Positions 18,385 through 28,559 of a stretch of DNA of 64,000 nucleotides are shown here, one piece after another. This stretch comes from Phytophthora sp. 'mugwort'. Lineage: Eukaryota > Oomycota > Peronosporomycetes > Peronosporales > Peronosporaceae. The notes under the pieces are model-generated. The model did not search any database. It saw only the letters and a program-made list of their open reading frames with translations, and was not told the DNA's origin. Each line of letters begins with the position of its first letter. Position 1 is the first letter of the stretch. Location: the NCBI GenBank assembly GCA_033558025.1, contig JAUCEF010000012.1, forward strand, positions 1,860,001 to 1,924,000, in the 5' to 3' direction. A program made the position numbers and the translations under genes.

Positions 18385-20181
18385 TTACTTCCTCCAGTCC
18401 GCCGCCATTTGCATCTTGAACTGCTGCTGCATCTGCTGCGCGAGGTAAATCCCGTTGGCCTGCGTCGTATAGGACGTGGCCTCGGCCATGCTGGTGAGCT
18501 CCATCAGTCGCGCCATCAGGACCATTGGGTCCGAGGCCCCGTCAGGTATCTGTTTCGCTATCCTGTTGGTTTTCGGCTCTGCCGGGATGGAACCGACTGA
18601 CCGGGAGTAGCCCGAATCGTCCACCTTCGACAGGTTTGTCACGCCCGAGTACGATCGGGACTCGTGAGTCGGCTGCGGCGGACGGAGACCCAGTCGGTTG
18701 GGCAGTTGGAACTCTGGAGACGTGCAGGGCCCCGCGGTCTCTGCAGCGTGTGGGTAGATCATGGCACGTTGGTGCACAAAGTTGCGACTCATGACTGGGG
18801 CATCAGGCGTCGTGGGCGTCTTCGTCCTCCGTCGATGAGGCTGTGTGACCTGAGGTGAGACTTGCTGTCTTCTCGTACTCTTGGTCTCTTCGTACAACAC
18901 GCCGCCGAAACCAGATCTTAGCTGCGTTGTGGTATCGTCCACGAAAGAGTTGGAAGTAAGCTCGCAATCGCTTGGGTTTGTACTGATGCTGCTCTGATGT
19001 GACCGCTGCGATCGAGCGCGCTCTACTGGAGGCTCGTACGATTCTGTATTGGCTCGAATCACGCACTTGGAGCACGCCTGAATCTTGCGGAAGCTGCCCA
19101 TGATGCCGAGACTGTCGCTGACCCACACACGCTTGGTGGAGCGGCAGCGCGGGCACACACCTTGGCCGCATAGGTGGCAGGTCACGAGCTTGTTCGGCTT
19201 GCCACGGTTGCAAACACTACAGCCCTCCCCTGCCGCGTACACGGAACCACTTGAGTCCTGTGAGCACGAGTGGGCCAGGTCGCCGCTGAGAAGCTCGTGA
19301 CGGTAGCGTCGGCGGTTCCTCGCCATGTCCGTGAGTCGTCTCACCTCCGCCAGGTCCAACAGTCGGGTCACACCGAACTGCGCCCCGGCTGAGAACATGT
19401 TAGCGATAGGCTTGACAATCATGCCGGACAGGTCCATGTTGCCCAGCATAAACACCTCGACGACCCGGTCGCTCTTCTGTCGGTAGAGATACCGGGAGCT
19501 CTGCAGTGCGCGGATCGAATTGTGGTCAGTCAGATCGGGAAACTCGGCGATCTCTACGGACTGCATGAGGTGGAAGCCAAGGGTCTCACCCGTCCGGGTC
19601 TGCGTCATGCCACAGTACTCCAGGTACAGCGAGTCTCGGTGTTTGACCACTAGCGCGTTGGTTGGAGACTTCTTGACGAAGAATTTGTAGCCCAAGTAAT
19701 GGTACGGCGCGTCGTCGCTCGGATGTTCCATGGTGTGCAGCACGGCACAGTCGGCCACGTCCTGGTGCATGTAGGTGACAACCATGGACAGGTCCTGCTG
19801 GGTCTCTGTGACCACGGCACTCAAGGCGTCCTCCACTCGTCCGGCCCCCCAACCTGTCAACATCATGGTCGGTGGCGTTAGTGCCGCCTCCGTGCACGAA
19901 AAGGTTGGACTCCTCAGATTGCAGTGGCGCAGCGTCTTGTTCAACTCGTAGCTGGTGACGCCCACGTCGCGCTCGCGGTACAGATTCATGTCGTCGTGCG
20001 AGTACTGCGGCTTCCAGCGCTTGGAGTCCACGACACCGTTGCGGTCATAGGCAAACTCCTCGAACTCACGCAGCGTGTGCGCCAGCAGCGTGTCCATGAT
20101 CTCGTTGCCGTCGTTGTGTTCCTGTTGACTCACGTCGAGCTTTGGTAGGGCCTCTCGCGGGATAGGAAAGCGTCTCCCCAT
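18385..20181 (-). CDS. START-domain protein with FYVE-related zinc finger (598 aa)
   Basis: The open frame extends to a TTG at 20217, but the first ATG (20181) gives MGRRFPIPREALPKLDV, matching the neighbour's MGRRDF start, and an initiator-like sequence lies 35 bp upstream. The START-like domain occupies about 20-285 (DVADCAVLHTMEHP, YHYLGYKFFV, YLEYCGMTQTRTGETLGFHL, VFMLGNMDLSGM). The finger, about 305-365, reads CSVC, CHLCGQGVCPRC and CSKC: eight Cys, with NKLVTCHLCG in place of the basic RRHHCR motif. A long tail of about 230 residues is Ser/Thr/Pro-rich and ends in a Met/Gln-rich helix (YLAQQMQQQFKMQMAADWRK). A similar end occurs in the 21 kb paralogue, suggesting a shared C-terminal amphipathic helix. 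Confidence 0.86.
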   Translation of the reverse strand: MGRRFPIPREALPKLDVSQQEHNDGNEIMDTLLAHTLREFEEFAYDRNGVVDSKRWKPQYSHDDMNLYRERDVGVTSYELNKTLRHCNLRSPTFSCTEAALTPPTMMLTGWGAGRVEDALSAVVTETQQDLSMVVTYMHQDVADCAVLHTMEHPSDDAPYHYLGYKFFVKKSPTNALVVKHRDSLYLEYCGMTQTRTGETLGFHLMQSVEIAEFPDLTDHNSIRALQSSRYLYRQKSDRVVEVFMLGNMDLSGMIVKPIANMFSAGAQFGVTRLLDLAEVRRLTDMARNRRRYRHELLSGDLAHSCSQDSSGSVYAAGEGCSVCNRGKPNKLVTCHLCGQGVCPRCRSTKRVWVSDSLGIMGSFRKIQACSKCVIRANTESYEPPVERARSQRSHQSSISTNPSDCELTSNSFVDDTTTQLRSGFGGVLYEETKSTRRQQVSPQVTQPHRRRTKTPTTPDAPVMSRNFVHQRAMIYPHAAETAGPCTSPEFQLPNRLGLRPPQPTHESRSYSGVTNLSKVDDSGYSRSVGSIPAEPKTNRIAKQIPDGASDPMVLMARLMELTSMAEATSYTTQANGIYLAQQMQQQFKMQMAADWRK

Positions 20182-20215
20182 TGTGTCGACTGCGAACGCT
20201 TGCGCCGGATACGGC

Positions 20216-20229
20216 AAATCAAAGAATGA
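20216..20229 (-). promoter_or_regulatory. Oomycete initiator-like element
   Basis: On the minus strand TCATTCTTTGATTT matches the oomycete initiator consensus TCATTYYNCAWTTT at 12 of 14 positions. It lies 35 bp before the chosen ATG at 20181, a normal leader length, and argues against any start further upstream. Confidence 0.5.
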
Positions 20230-21034
20230 ACTGGGTCAAGCCCAACAGGTTTCGAAACCAGTCGGGTGTGTGCTGATCATGGCGTGCAAGCCTGGCGTGA
20301 GGGCGGGAGTTGATGCTGGATCAACTCTTGGGTTTGCACACCACACCAGTTTCCTCTGACGACCGAGTCGAACCGTCAGACGTGCACCGTTGCATGACTA
20401 GAGTAGGCGTCAATATGCTTTATATGGTGACGCTCTTGATTGATGGCATGAGGTCGCAATAGCGGAGACACAGAGGTTTTCGTCCCTCCAGAAGGTGCGC
20501 AGCTAGCCGCGAATGTTGTGCCACTTGGATTGACGCGTTCATGTGGGGCTACGACTGCCGTGCCGCTCATTTTTCACGCCCGCAGACTGCTCTAGCCTCC
20601 GTTATAGCGAGCTTGCCAGTGTCTGGGCTTCAGCTGCAGCACACGTAGATCCATCTGATCTCAGCACTGATAGCCCTCCTCGACCCGTCTGATGCTCGAA
20701 TCTGTTTGACACGATGCCGTCGTCTGACTAACATACTGTACAGCTTTTGAGCTCCGTTTGACAGCAACCTGTTCGGCATTTGGCAATGGCTACAGCTATC
20801 GACTCTCCAGGCGCTCAGCGGAGTATCGTGTTGCTGGCAATTAGTGGAATGCCGACAGGGGGTCATTGTCACGGGTGGACGGCACAAGCACTGCTCTTTA
20901 TCTCCTGATTGCGTCGAATTGAGCCAAACGCCCTGACGTTGATGCAATAAATTCATTTGCGCGAGCCTGGGGCTCTTGATAACTCTTCAATTCACACTTG
21001 GCTAGCTACACGTACATGGCCTCTTCCTCCTAGT
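20230..21034. other. Intergenic region, no gene seen
   Basis: About 800 bp of promoter and 3-prime flank between two family members. No supported coding sequence or repeat. Confidence 0.4.
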
Positions 21035-22780
21035 TCAGACCCCGGACCTCACAGGGGCGTGACGAACTTGAGAGCGACTGGCCTTCACCTCCATCTTAAG
21101 CTCCTCTCGCCAATGCTGCTCGCAGTAGATGCCGTTCAGGCGCGCCGTCGTGGACGCGTCTTCGGCGATTTTGCTCAGCTCAAACAAGCGAGTCATCACC
21201 GCATGCTCAGCCGGCGACATGTCCGTCGGAATCTGTGCGTCGACGCATGTCCTTGGCTTCCGGGGTAGCGCGCCGTAGATAGAGCCGTCGCCCTGAGCAG
21301 GAATGGTACGCGCCCGGGCGCACGTTGGAGCTGAGACCGGCTCAGCTCCAACGTGACGAAAGCCACGGTCGGAACAGGACTTGTAGTTCACGCTGTGCTT
21401 GGTCCACCGGTGGTTGAGGCGCGGTGCAACGACATCCACCACCTCCTCTTGGTCGAGCGCTGAGCTCACCGGCATGGTAGAAGCGTATCGGTTAGACGTC
21501 GGGAAAGACGGAGGGAAAGTTTTACAACGCGTTGGAGGAGAACGCTCACGGTTTACTGCATCTTGTGACTCGGTTTGAGCTTGGGGCTCAGCAGCCTGAG
21601 GCTTTGAAAACGTATTGGCCTTGGGCTTGTGGAACGTAAACTTGAGCTCACTGCTGGGCGTATGCAGGACGCGCTGATGCGGGGACATATAGCTGCCCGT
21701 GTTGGCGTGACGTACGCACGTCCTGCACGCGGGCACCTTGGTGAAGTCGCCGAGGATACCCAGGTCGTCACCCACGAACACGCGCTTGATGCTAGTGCAC
21801 TTCTTGCACACGGCGTGGCCGCACAGGTGGCAGTTAATCAGTCTTGAGGCGCTGCGATTGCACACCTTACAGGCCAACGACCCGGCCAGAATGGCGGTGC
21901 TGGCTTTGAAGTTGCGCTGCTTGTGCGCCATCTGAGAGAGGCGACGCACCTCGGCCAGCTCGAGCAGCCGCATCACGCCGAAGAACACGTCGACGGCGAA
22001 CCTGTTGGCCAACGGCTTGAACATGCGACCGGCGATGTCCATGTTGCCCAGCATGAAGACCTCGACCATGTGGGTACTCTTCTGCCGGTAGATGTAGCGC
22101 GTGGACTGCAACGCGCGGATCGAGTTGTAGCCGCTCAGATCCGGGAACTCCGGCAGCTCGACCGAGTGCATGATGTGGAAACCCAGCTGCTCGCCCTTAC
22201 TGGAATACGTGATGCCGCTAAACTCAAGGTAGACGCTGTGGCGGTGTTTGAACAGATGCCCCTCTGTCGGAGACTTCCTAACGAAGAACTTGTAGCCGAG
22301 ATAGTGATAAGGCTCTGATTGAGTCGGCGGCTCCAGCGTCTTCAGGATGGCGCAGTCGGCCACGTCCTGGTGCTTGAACTTGACCGCCAGAGCAAAGTCG
22401 CGCTGGCTTTCAGTGACCACGGCGCTCATGGCGTTTTCGACGCGTCCTTGGCCGTAACCTGTGAGCAGCATCGTGGGCGACGCCAACGTCTCGATGGTCG
22501 ACGCAAAGAGCGGGAGGTCGAGCCGGCAGTGACGAACCGCGTTGAAGACGTTGTTGCCCGTCACGCCGGCCTGGCGTTCGCGGTACAACTCGATGTCGTC
22601 GCGGCACGTCTGCGGCTTCCAGCGCCGGGCGTCGACGATGCCGCTGTTGTGGTACGAGTGGAATTCAAACTCGCGGATGGTGTGCGCCAGTAGTTGCTGC
22701 ATGAGCTGCTTGCTGGCCTCGCGCTCCTGCTCGCTCAGCTCGAGCGGAGGCAGCGATTGGACTGGGAACCGTTGGCTCAT
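21035..22780 (-). CDS. START-domain protein with FYVE-related zinc finger (581 aa)
   Basis: Single-exon protein of 581 residues starting MSQRFPVQSLPPLELSEQE. The START-like domain (about 20-285) has TMLLTGYGQGRVENAMSAVV, DVADCAILKTLEPP, YHYLGYKFFV, YLEFSGITYSSKGEQLGFHI and VFMLGNMDIAGRMF. The zinc finger (about 300-355) reads CKVC, CHLCGHAVCKKC, then CRTC, again eight Cys without the RRHHCR basic patch. The tail is Ser/Thr/Pro-rich and contains LFELSKIAEDASTTARLNGI, paralleling LMELTSMAEATSYTTQANGI of the 598-residue neighbour, so this last helix is a conserved part of the subfamily. Third intact member of the tandem array. The lipid ligand is unknown. Confidence 0.86.
   Translation of the reverse strand: MSQRFPVQSLPPLELSEQEREASKQLMQQLLAHTIREFEFHSYHNSGIVDARRWKPQTCRDDIELYRERQAGVTGNNVFNAVRHCRLDLPLFASTIETLASPTMLLTGYGQGRVENAMSAVVTESQRDFALAVKFKHQDVADCAILKTLEPPTQSEPYHYLGYKFFVRKSPTEGHLFKHRHSVYLEFSGITYSSKGEQLGFHIMHSVELPEFPDLSGYNSIRALQSTRYIYRQKSTHMVEVFMLGNMDIAGRMFKPLANRFAVDVFFGVMRLLELAEVRRLSQMAHKQRNFKASTAILAGSLACKVCNRSASRLINCHLCGHAVCKKCTSIKRVFVGDDLGILGDFTKVPACRTCVRHANTGSYMSPHQRVLHTPSSELKFTFHKPKANTFSKPQAAEPQAQTESQDAVNRERSPPTRCKTFPPSFPTSNRYASTMPVSSALDQEEVVDVVAPRLNHRWTKHSVNYKSCSDRGFRHVGAEPVSAPTCARARTIPAQGDGSIYGALPRKPRTCVDAQIPTDMSPAEHAVMTRLFELSKIAEDASTTARLNGIYCEQHWREELKMEVKASRSQVRHAPVRSGV
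21321..21355. repeat. Perfect 15-bp inverted repeat inside a coding region
   Basis: CACGTTGGAGCTGAG (21321-21335) and its exact reverse complement (21341-21355) are separated by ACCGG, within the disordered tail of the 581-residue START protein. The messenger could form a stable hairpin here. Confidence 0.9.
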
Positions 22781-23365
22781 GACCTGAGCGATAACGAGGT
22801 GATCGCTTTTCGGCTGTAGCTTGCAATCCGAGAAGTGAACCCGTGTATCTTGAGCACCGACAGCGTCCTAAAGGATCAGATTAAGTTGGTTTTGGCAGCC
22901 ATCGAGAACCCCCGAACAAGGCGCGTGGTTATGAGCAGAGCAAGGCAATTGTCGGTGGTCTACCGAGAGGTTTAGGCTAAACTTTAGCAGGGACAACGGC
23001 GCCGACCAGTGTATCCGAAGGCGGGACACGTCAAATGATGGAGCCCGCGGATTGTGAAGCTGCACAAACATACATGTAATGCTGGGTACGAATGTACACA
23101 TACTGAAGTACAGTACAGACCTCAGGTCTGTCCGCGACCCGTGCGGGACCATTGTGTATCTTGCCGTTTGTCCCAGCCCGGGGTCTGGTCATGTGTTACG
23201 ATGCACTACACCATAGATCGAACATGTGATCCTCCACCAGGGATTCCGAAAAATAAATATTAAAAACAGTATATTGATATTTTTCCATGAAATAATCTAT
23301 TTTGGTCATCTAGCGACAACCAGTCATATTTTATTTTAATACTTTCGCAACCATAATATAATATT
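22781..23365. other. Upstream flank of the 21 kb START gene, no gene
   Basis: Promoter region, then AT-rich sequence from about 23,250 marking the change to transposon-derived DNA. Confidence 0.4.
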
Positions 23366-24000
23366 TTGAAGACTGGAAGACCTTTATCCTACAAACCGAA
23401 GCCAGTTCGAGGAGCTGCGTGCTGTGCAGTCGATCTCCAAGAAGCTGCAGACCGACGGACTGAGATTGCTAGATACCCGAGAGGGCTGCTCGGGGTGAAG
23501 TATTCGTTTTCCAGCTATCTCGGTAAGGAGGACTTCACTTCACTTCACTAGGAGCTGCTATTGCGACATTATTCACTAACTGCACTCGTTTATCATGCTA
23601 CATGCAGCACCTGACACCTCGATCGTGCACTCACGCAAGTTTGTGTCGGCGGTTCTGAAGATGCAGGAGGTCAAATGGCTGGCTTAACGGCGGTGGAGAA
23701 GGCTACTCTGCAGCAATTTCGACGTGAGCAACCGCATTGGGCTCAGTCACCGTGCAGATGAACCAAGCTTTGCCGAGCGGATTCTCAAGCGTCGCAAGGT
23801 CGACGCAGGCTCTAGTGTCTACACTTACTGACCTCGATACCACCGATATCAAATATGATGGAGGGTCTGTTCAGCTCTTACATGTTTTTTTTTTTGCGTC
23901 ATGAGCGCTACCGTCCCTCACAACGGCGCTCGAGATGCTACTCTCCCTCAAGGTGAACGACTCGTACTGGAACGTGGCAACCGCGGTGCATGTCTGCAGT
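23366..24000 (+). pseudogene. hAT transposase C-terminal relic
   Basis: Scattered frames read FAERILKRRKVDAGSSVYT at about 23,765-23,825 and ALEMLLSLKVNDSYWNVATA at about 23,925-23,985. Together they match the C-terminal dimerisation region typical of oomycete hAT transposases. Upstream pieces (KKLQTDGLRLLDTREG near 23,440 and DTSIVHSRKFVSAVLKMQE near 23,615) also fit. Several stops and frame changes, and a poly-T run near 23,886, show that it is dead. Ends were not identified. Confidence 0.58.
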
Positions 24001-24010
24001 AACTCGCAAG

Positions 24011-24036
24011 GAATGCAATTGGTGTGAATTGCATTC
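24011..24036. repeat. Hairpin, 10-bp perfect arms
   Basis: GAATGCAATT, six bases, then AATTGCATTC. Confidence 0.8.
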
Positions 24037-24037
24037 G

Positions 24038-24076
24038 CAAGCAACAATAAAAATCTCCAAAATTTATTGTTGCTTG
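24038..24076. repeat. Hairpin, 14-bp perfect arms
   Basis: CAAGCAACAATAAA (24038-24051) pairs exactly with TTTATTGTTGCTTG (24063-24076) over an 11-nt loop. Adjacent to the previous hairpin, just after the hAT relic; possibly part of that element's subterminal structure. Confidence 0.8.
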
Positions 24077-24404
24077 TGCTCGGATTCAGTTATTTATTTC
24101 GTGAATGAAGACGATATTCATGAGGTAAAGATTTATGTGTAAGAGTTTCTGGTTGTTGTCCTGCGTAGCGACTGAATTGCATCCTGAAAGTGCCTCGACT
24201 CGTTGGACAGGCACAAGATACAGTCAACTCTCAGACAGGCAGAAGACACGCGATACGTGTGGATATCTAGCTGTCATCCGCGAGGCGGCGCCGCGATTGT
24301 GCAGGTGGATCGCCGCCTGGTCGAGCGGCTCCACGGCTCCACGGACGAGGTTAGTAATACTGTGGTGGAGTGGATCCACTGAATTTCAGTAGGATCCCAA
24401 CTCA

Positions 24405-24920
24405 CACGCACTGCGCCCAGACACCGACTAACGGAGGGGGTACTCCGACGGCCGTATTGTTGCTGAGTGGTTCACCTCGTGTACTCGTCGGCGGGCTGGT
24501 ACTTCTCTCTCGTTGACACGAGATGCACACTTGGACGTCCTTGGACGTCCTTGTGGGGACTTGAGAGGGGGTGGATCTACGCGGGTATTCCTGCGCACGA
24601 GATCCGATGTTGGTTTGGTCTTGAGCTCTTGCGTAGACCTTGTGGATGGTCCGTAATAGAATACGAGATCCGGAGTTGTTCATTCTTGAGGGTATTCTTG
24701 CTCCTTATCGAAGTTGTCCTTGTTCCTTTACGATGCTTGCCGCTTCCAGTAGCGGGATCTTGAGGAGAGAGAGGGGGTGGGGGGTTGAGAAGCCAAAGGG
24801 AGAGTGCGACCTGGCCAAGCTATCCAGTGGCTGCCACGTGTGCACGAAGATCGCCAAAGTTTAGACTCGGTCTATGTATGGGGCCAATAGAAATCCCCTA
24901 TACTATATTCAAGTCTGTCT
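24405..24920 (+). repeat. LTR-like repeat, left copy
   Basis: Blocks shared in order and orientation with 34,091-34,600: CTGCGCCCAGACACCGACTA near the start, then GCGGGCTGG, GACGTCC and GGGAC words, TAGCGGGAT, and a terminal GGGCCAAT near 24,890. The two copies are clearly diverged. A GATC-rich leader and gag-like frames follow, as expected for a 5-prime LTR. Confidence 0.55.
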
Positions 24921-25127
24921 TCCAGTGCAAGATTTATACCTTAGTCTATCTACTTTCGGATCCCATCCCAAAACCTATCCTACGGACTACTTATAACCCA
25001 GGATCCCATCTCTGACCTATTCCTGGCCACCCGTCTCCACCTCCCTTTAGCTACGGATCTTCAACCCGGTGTGCACTAAACTGATCGGACTTAGTACTTA
25101 GGACTTCACCCCACGGGACGGATCCAG

Positions 25128-25148
25128 GATCTGTACAATGTACAGATC
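25128..25148. repeat. 21-nt palindrome (10-bp arms, 1-nt spacer)
   Basis: GATCTGTACA, one A, then TGTACAGATC, in the leader between the LTR-like repeat and the gag-like region. Confidence 0.9.
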
Positions 25149-25356
25149 AGGCGTGTCGCATGGTCCGGATCCATCACCTTGACGCTGTTATGGCTGCCGC
25201 TGGATCTTCCAGCTGCCGGTCAACTTCCATCTTATCCGGATCTGCAATACCACAACCGCCCCTGACACGTTGTGGCTACCGCGCAACGGTAACACACCGT
25301 GTCACGTGATCCATAATTCAACCCACTGCCGTCAACCCAGATCAAGCATCCCCACC

Positions 25357-28230
25357 ATGTCATCCGCCCGCCGCGCTCATGATACTGACGCCACGCCTCG
25401 CGCTGCCGTATTCGCCGGGCAAGGTCTGTCTCCAGACGCCCTCCTCCATGCGCACTGTGATCACGCACCGTCGGATCCTTCAGCGGCGGCAACTCCGGTA
25501 GTGCTGGACCTGGATCCGCTGCGCGCCGCGGCAACGTCGATCCACACTTCGTTGGTGCCTACGACAAGCTGCTGGCCATGCATCAGCAAGCCCTGCGGGA
25601 TCTGGTTGCTGCTCGTCGCCACAACGAAGAACTTCACACGTTGGCCAAGCCCAACTGGACGACTGCGCGCTCGTTCGTGGACTTCGTCCATCACCGCTAC
25701 GACGTTATCCAGAGGCGACTTCTTCGTCAGTCACGCAGCTTGAAGCCGAAACGCGCCAAGGAGCTGACCGTCTCCGCGTGGAGGTCCAGGGCTTCGGCGA
25801 TCTGCGAGCGCGCTACGCCTTGCTAGAAGAACCAGCGCGGAGGCGTACACCCGCCTGCAAGACTATGCCCTCGGTCTGGAGCGTCGCTTGTCCGACCATG
25901 GCAGTGCCGCGGCAGCCAATCTGCCCCCCCCCCCTCCCCTTGCGCAGGATCTGCAGGATCTGCGGAATGAAGCGACCGGGCTGAGGCAGCGATCCACCGA
26001 CCTCGAGCAGCAGTGTCAAACCACTCGATCCGAGCGTGACACGGCGCTCAGAGGTCTCTTTCGCCTTCAGAAGGATCAAGCGGATCTTAGCGTAGCCACG
26101 AGCAGCGGAAGAAGCATGTCCGTGATCTGGAACGTGAAGCTCAGCGACTGCGGGAAGAACTGCACCAAGTGCGCCAACGGCTCGACGGATCGGTTTCCGC
26201 GGCAGATCTGCATGCTGTACGGATCGAGCTGCACGTCAGGGGTGAGCGGATCCTCGAGCTAGAGGGTTTCGTGACAAGGCTGAGCGTCGCCGCGCGGATC
26301 TTCACAGGGTTCACGATCATACCGCAGCCAAGCTAGATGCTGCTCAGGAAGAGATCGAGCGCTTGAAGCGCTCGCTGGGGGGCAGCTTACCAAGATCACG
26401 CGCGTGCCGAGGATTTGTTGCACCAGACGCAAGATCAAATCCGTAATCTCCGCGTGGACCACAGACTTTCGAAGCTGCTCGCGACAGGATCGCTCAAGAA
26501 CACAAGAGGACCCAGAGTCAGGCGACCCGCGCGAACACCGAGATCTGCGCCGGCACTCAAGTCCGGCGAGATCTGGAGTCTGCGGTGGCCCAAGTGACTC
26601 AGCTCACTGGCGAACGCGATCAGGCGCGCCTGGATCTCGACAATGATATGCAGGAGGGCAGAAATGTTTTAAGGCCTAGAGAGATCTCATTGAGCCGATC
26701 TCCGACATGCAGCAAGCGTACCAGCTAGTCCGCCAAGATCTCGATCGACTCGGCCGTCATAGAGCGGGACAGCGCTCTCGACACCTTAGCGTCGATCGCC
26801 TCGGCTGCCATGCGGAGCTCGTCGGTTGCACGTAGCAGTCGGTCCAATTCCGTGGCTCGCAGTGACCAGGCTTCTTCCAAGAGGCCCTTGAGTACACCCG
26901 CCTTTCCTCGCCACGAGGATCCATGCCCGCCGAAGAAGGTGCCTCGTTCCTCATCCCCTGCATGAATAGCGCAACTGCCTCCGGATCGGCCTCGAAGGTG
27001 CCTTCAGCCCAACCGGGACCCTCCTTGGATCTCGTGTTGGCGCCGCGGCGGAGGTCGTGATGGAGACTACGGGTTCCCAGGCACAGGATCTGGATCTAGC
27101 TCCGATCCCGGTTCCAGCTCCAACTGCAGTGGATCCGACGCCGGGCTCGTCGACACGGATGCGATCTTCGACGACTCCGACGACGACGAGCTTCAAGTAG
27201 CTCTGGCGCGATCCCGATCCGACGCCCGTCGACGCAGCTTTTACGCGGAGAGCTCCGGTGGCGAGGGATCCCACGCTACGCCCATCGTGGTCGACCAAGA
27301 TCCGATCGCTGCCGAAGCGGAGAAAGAGGTGGACGGCGCGACTTAAGCGGCCAACACACCCAGTCCGATCCCTCCGGTCGTTGCACCCGCCACGGATCCC
27401 GCTTCCCAGCCATTCGGTCCTGCAGATAGCTTTCTCCCCGGCTTCCATCAGCCGTGGGTCGTGATCGCGGAAGAGGTAGCACCTTGGGATCCTTCCCAGA
27501 TTAGTGTGCTTACCCTCGATACCCTCACCCCCCGGATCCTGATCGACAACCGGGTGCTCCCGGCCGGTGGATGTTTCCTGAGCGGACCAGTCGCGGAGGC
27601 AACCGGATCCTTCGCGTTACGCGCCGGGCTTGCTCACGAAGGAGAACATCAAGGCGCTATACAGGGAGGAGCCGTGGAAGGCCCTCGACGTACCGGCCCT
27701 GGAGCCGCTGACTTTCGATCCAGCCAGATCCGCCATGGTGGCAGCGCTCGCCACGAGCTACCGGGCCTACGAGGAGGATCACCGTCAGGCCTACTGGGAA
27801 GCTATGCCCTCTTTCCGGATCCCCCAGTCTGAGCGCGATGCACACGCGTGGTTCGCGTCCTTCTACCGTGGACGCAAGGATCGGAGCTCGCGCCAAGTTC
27901 CGGAATCTGCAAGACCAGATCTTCGAGAAAGCTCGCCGGACGGGCGGTTGCGACCTGGACCTGCTGTTAGATCCCGTGCTCATGCACTTGCCCTTGCAGC
28001 CCAAAGACACGACGTTGTTCCCCGGGCTCGAGGCTGTCGCAGAGGGACGGGATTCGCCCCAAGATCTGATCGCAGCTCTCGCGGACTGTGACAGGAGCGC
28101 CCCGTGGCGGAATCACTTCCGCACAGATCCGACTTCTCATCCGTCTCGACAGATCGGCCGGCTTCGCATGAAGTTTCTCCGCCTGCTCCGGATCATGAGT
28201 AGTCCACATCGTGCGTCACTAACTTGGTAG
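25357..28230 (+). pseudogene. Degenerate gag-like region of an LTR retrotransposon
   Basis: From the ATG at 25357 the protein is pieced together across frames: an Ala/Asp/Pro-rich N-terminus, LAMHQQALRDLVAARRHNEE, coiled-coil-rich stretches (LQDLRNEATGLRQRSTDLEQ near 25,950), an acidic Asp-rich region near 27,170 (FDDSDDDELQVALARS), and a C-terminal folded part (LLTKENIKALYREEPWKALD near 27,630 and KFRNLQDQIFEKARRTGGCD near 27,890) ending at the stop near 28,230. This resembles the coiled-coil gag proteins of large oomycete Gypsy elements, but no zinc knuckle is present and identification rests on context. Many frameshifts make it non-coding. Pol genes do not follow; the next recognisable retroelement is in the opposite orientation. 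Confidence 0.45.
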
Positions 28231-28559
28231 CGGTAGTGATTCGTTTTTAAATGTAGTAATCCATTCAATATCCATCTTGCTTCCACTGATTTGTCTTGCG
28301 TATGCCGTATCTTGATCGTTCTTACATCCTCCGTTCATCGTCGGATCCGATATCCTTTGGATCCGAGATCCTTGTAGCGAGCTTGGTTATTTCACCAGAT
28401 CCGAGTTCCTGGTTACATGTACACTCACTCTCCTTCCCATCTTTAGGTGCAGCCTCCCTGCATCCTCTCTCTCTCGCTTCATCCGCCGTGGCGACCAACT
28501 CGCCAGGCGGGAAGCCTCCCTCATCTTCTCTCACGGCCTTCCCGCGGAGCTTCTACCAA

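Larger units (their letters stand above)
25080..28400. other. GATC-enriched tract
   Basis: By manual count about 73 GATC tetramers occur between 25,081 and 28,200, about one per 43 bp against one per 256 expected for an even base composition. They fall in all three frames and also in the non-coding leader, often as GGATCC, GGATCT or CGATCC, so codon choice alone does not explain them. Confidence 0.8.
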
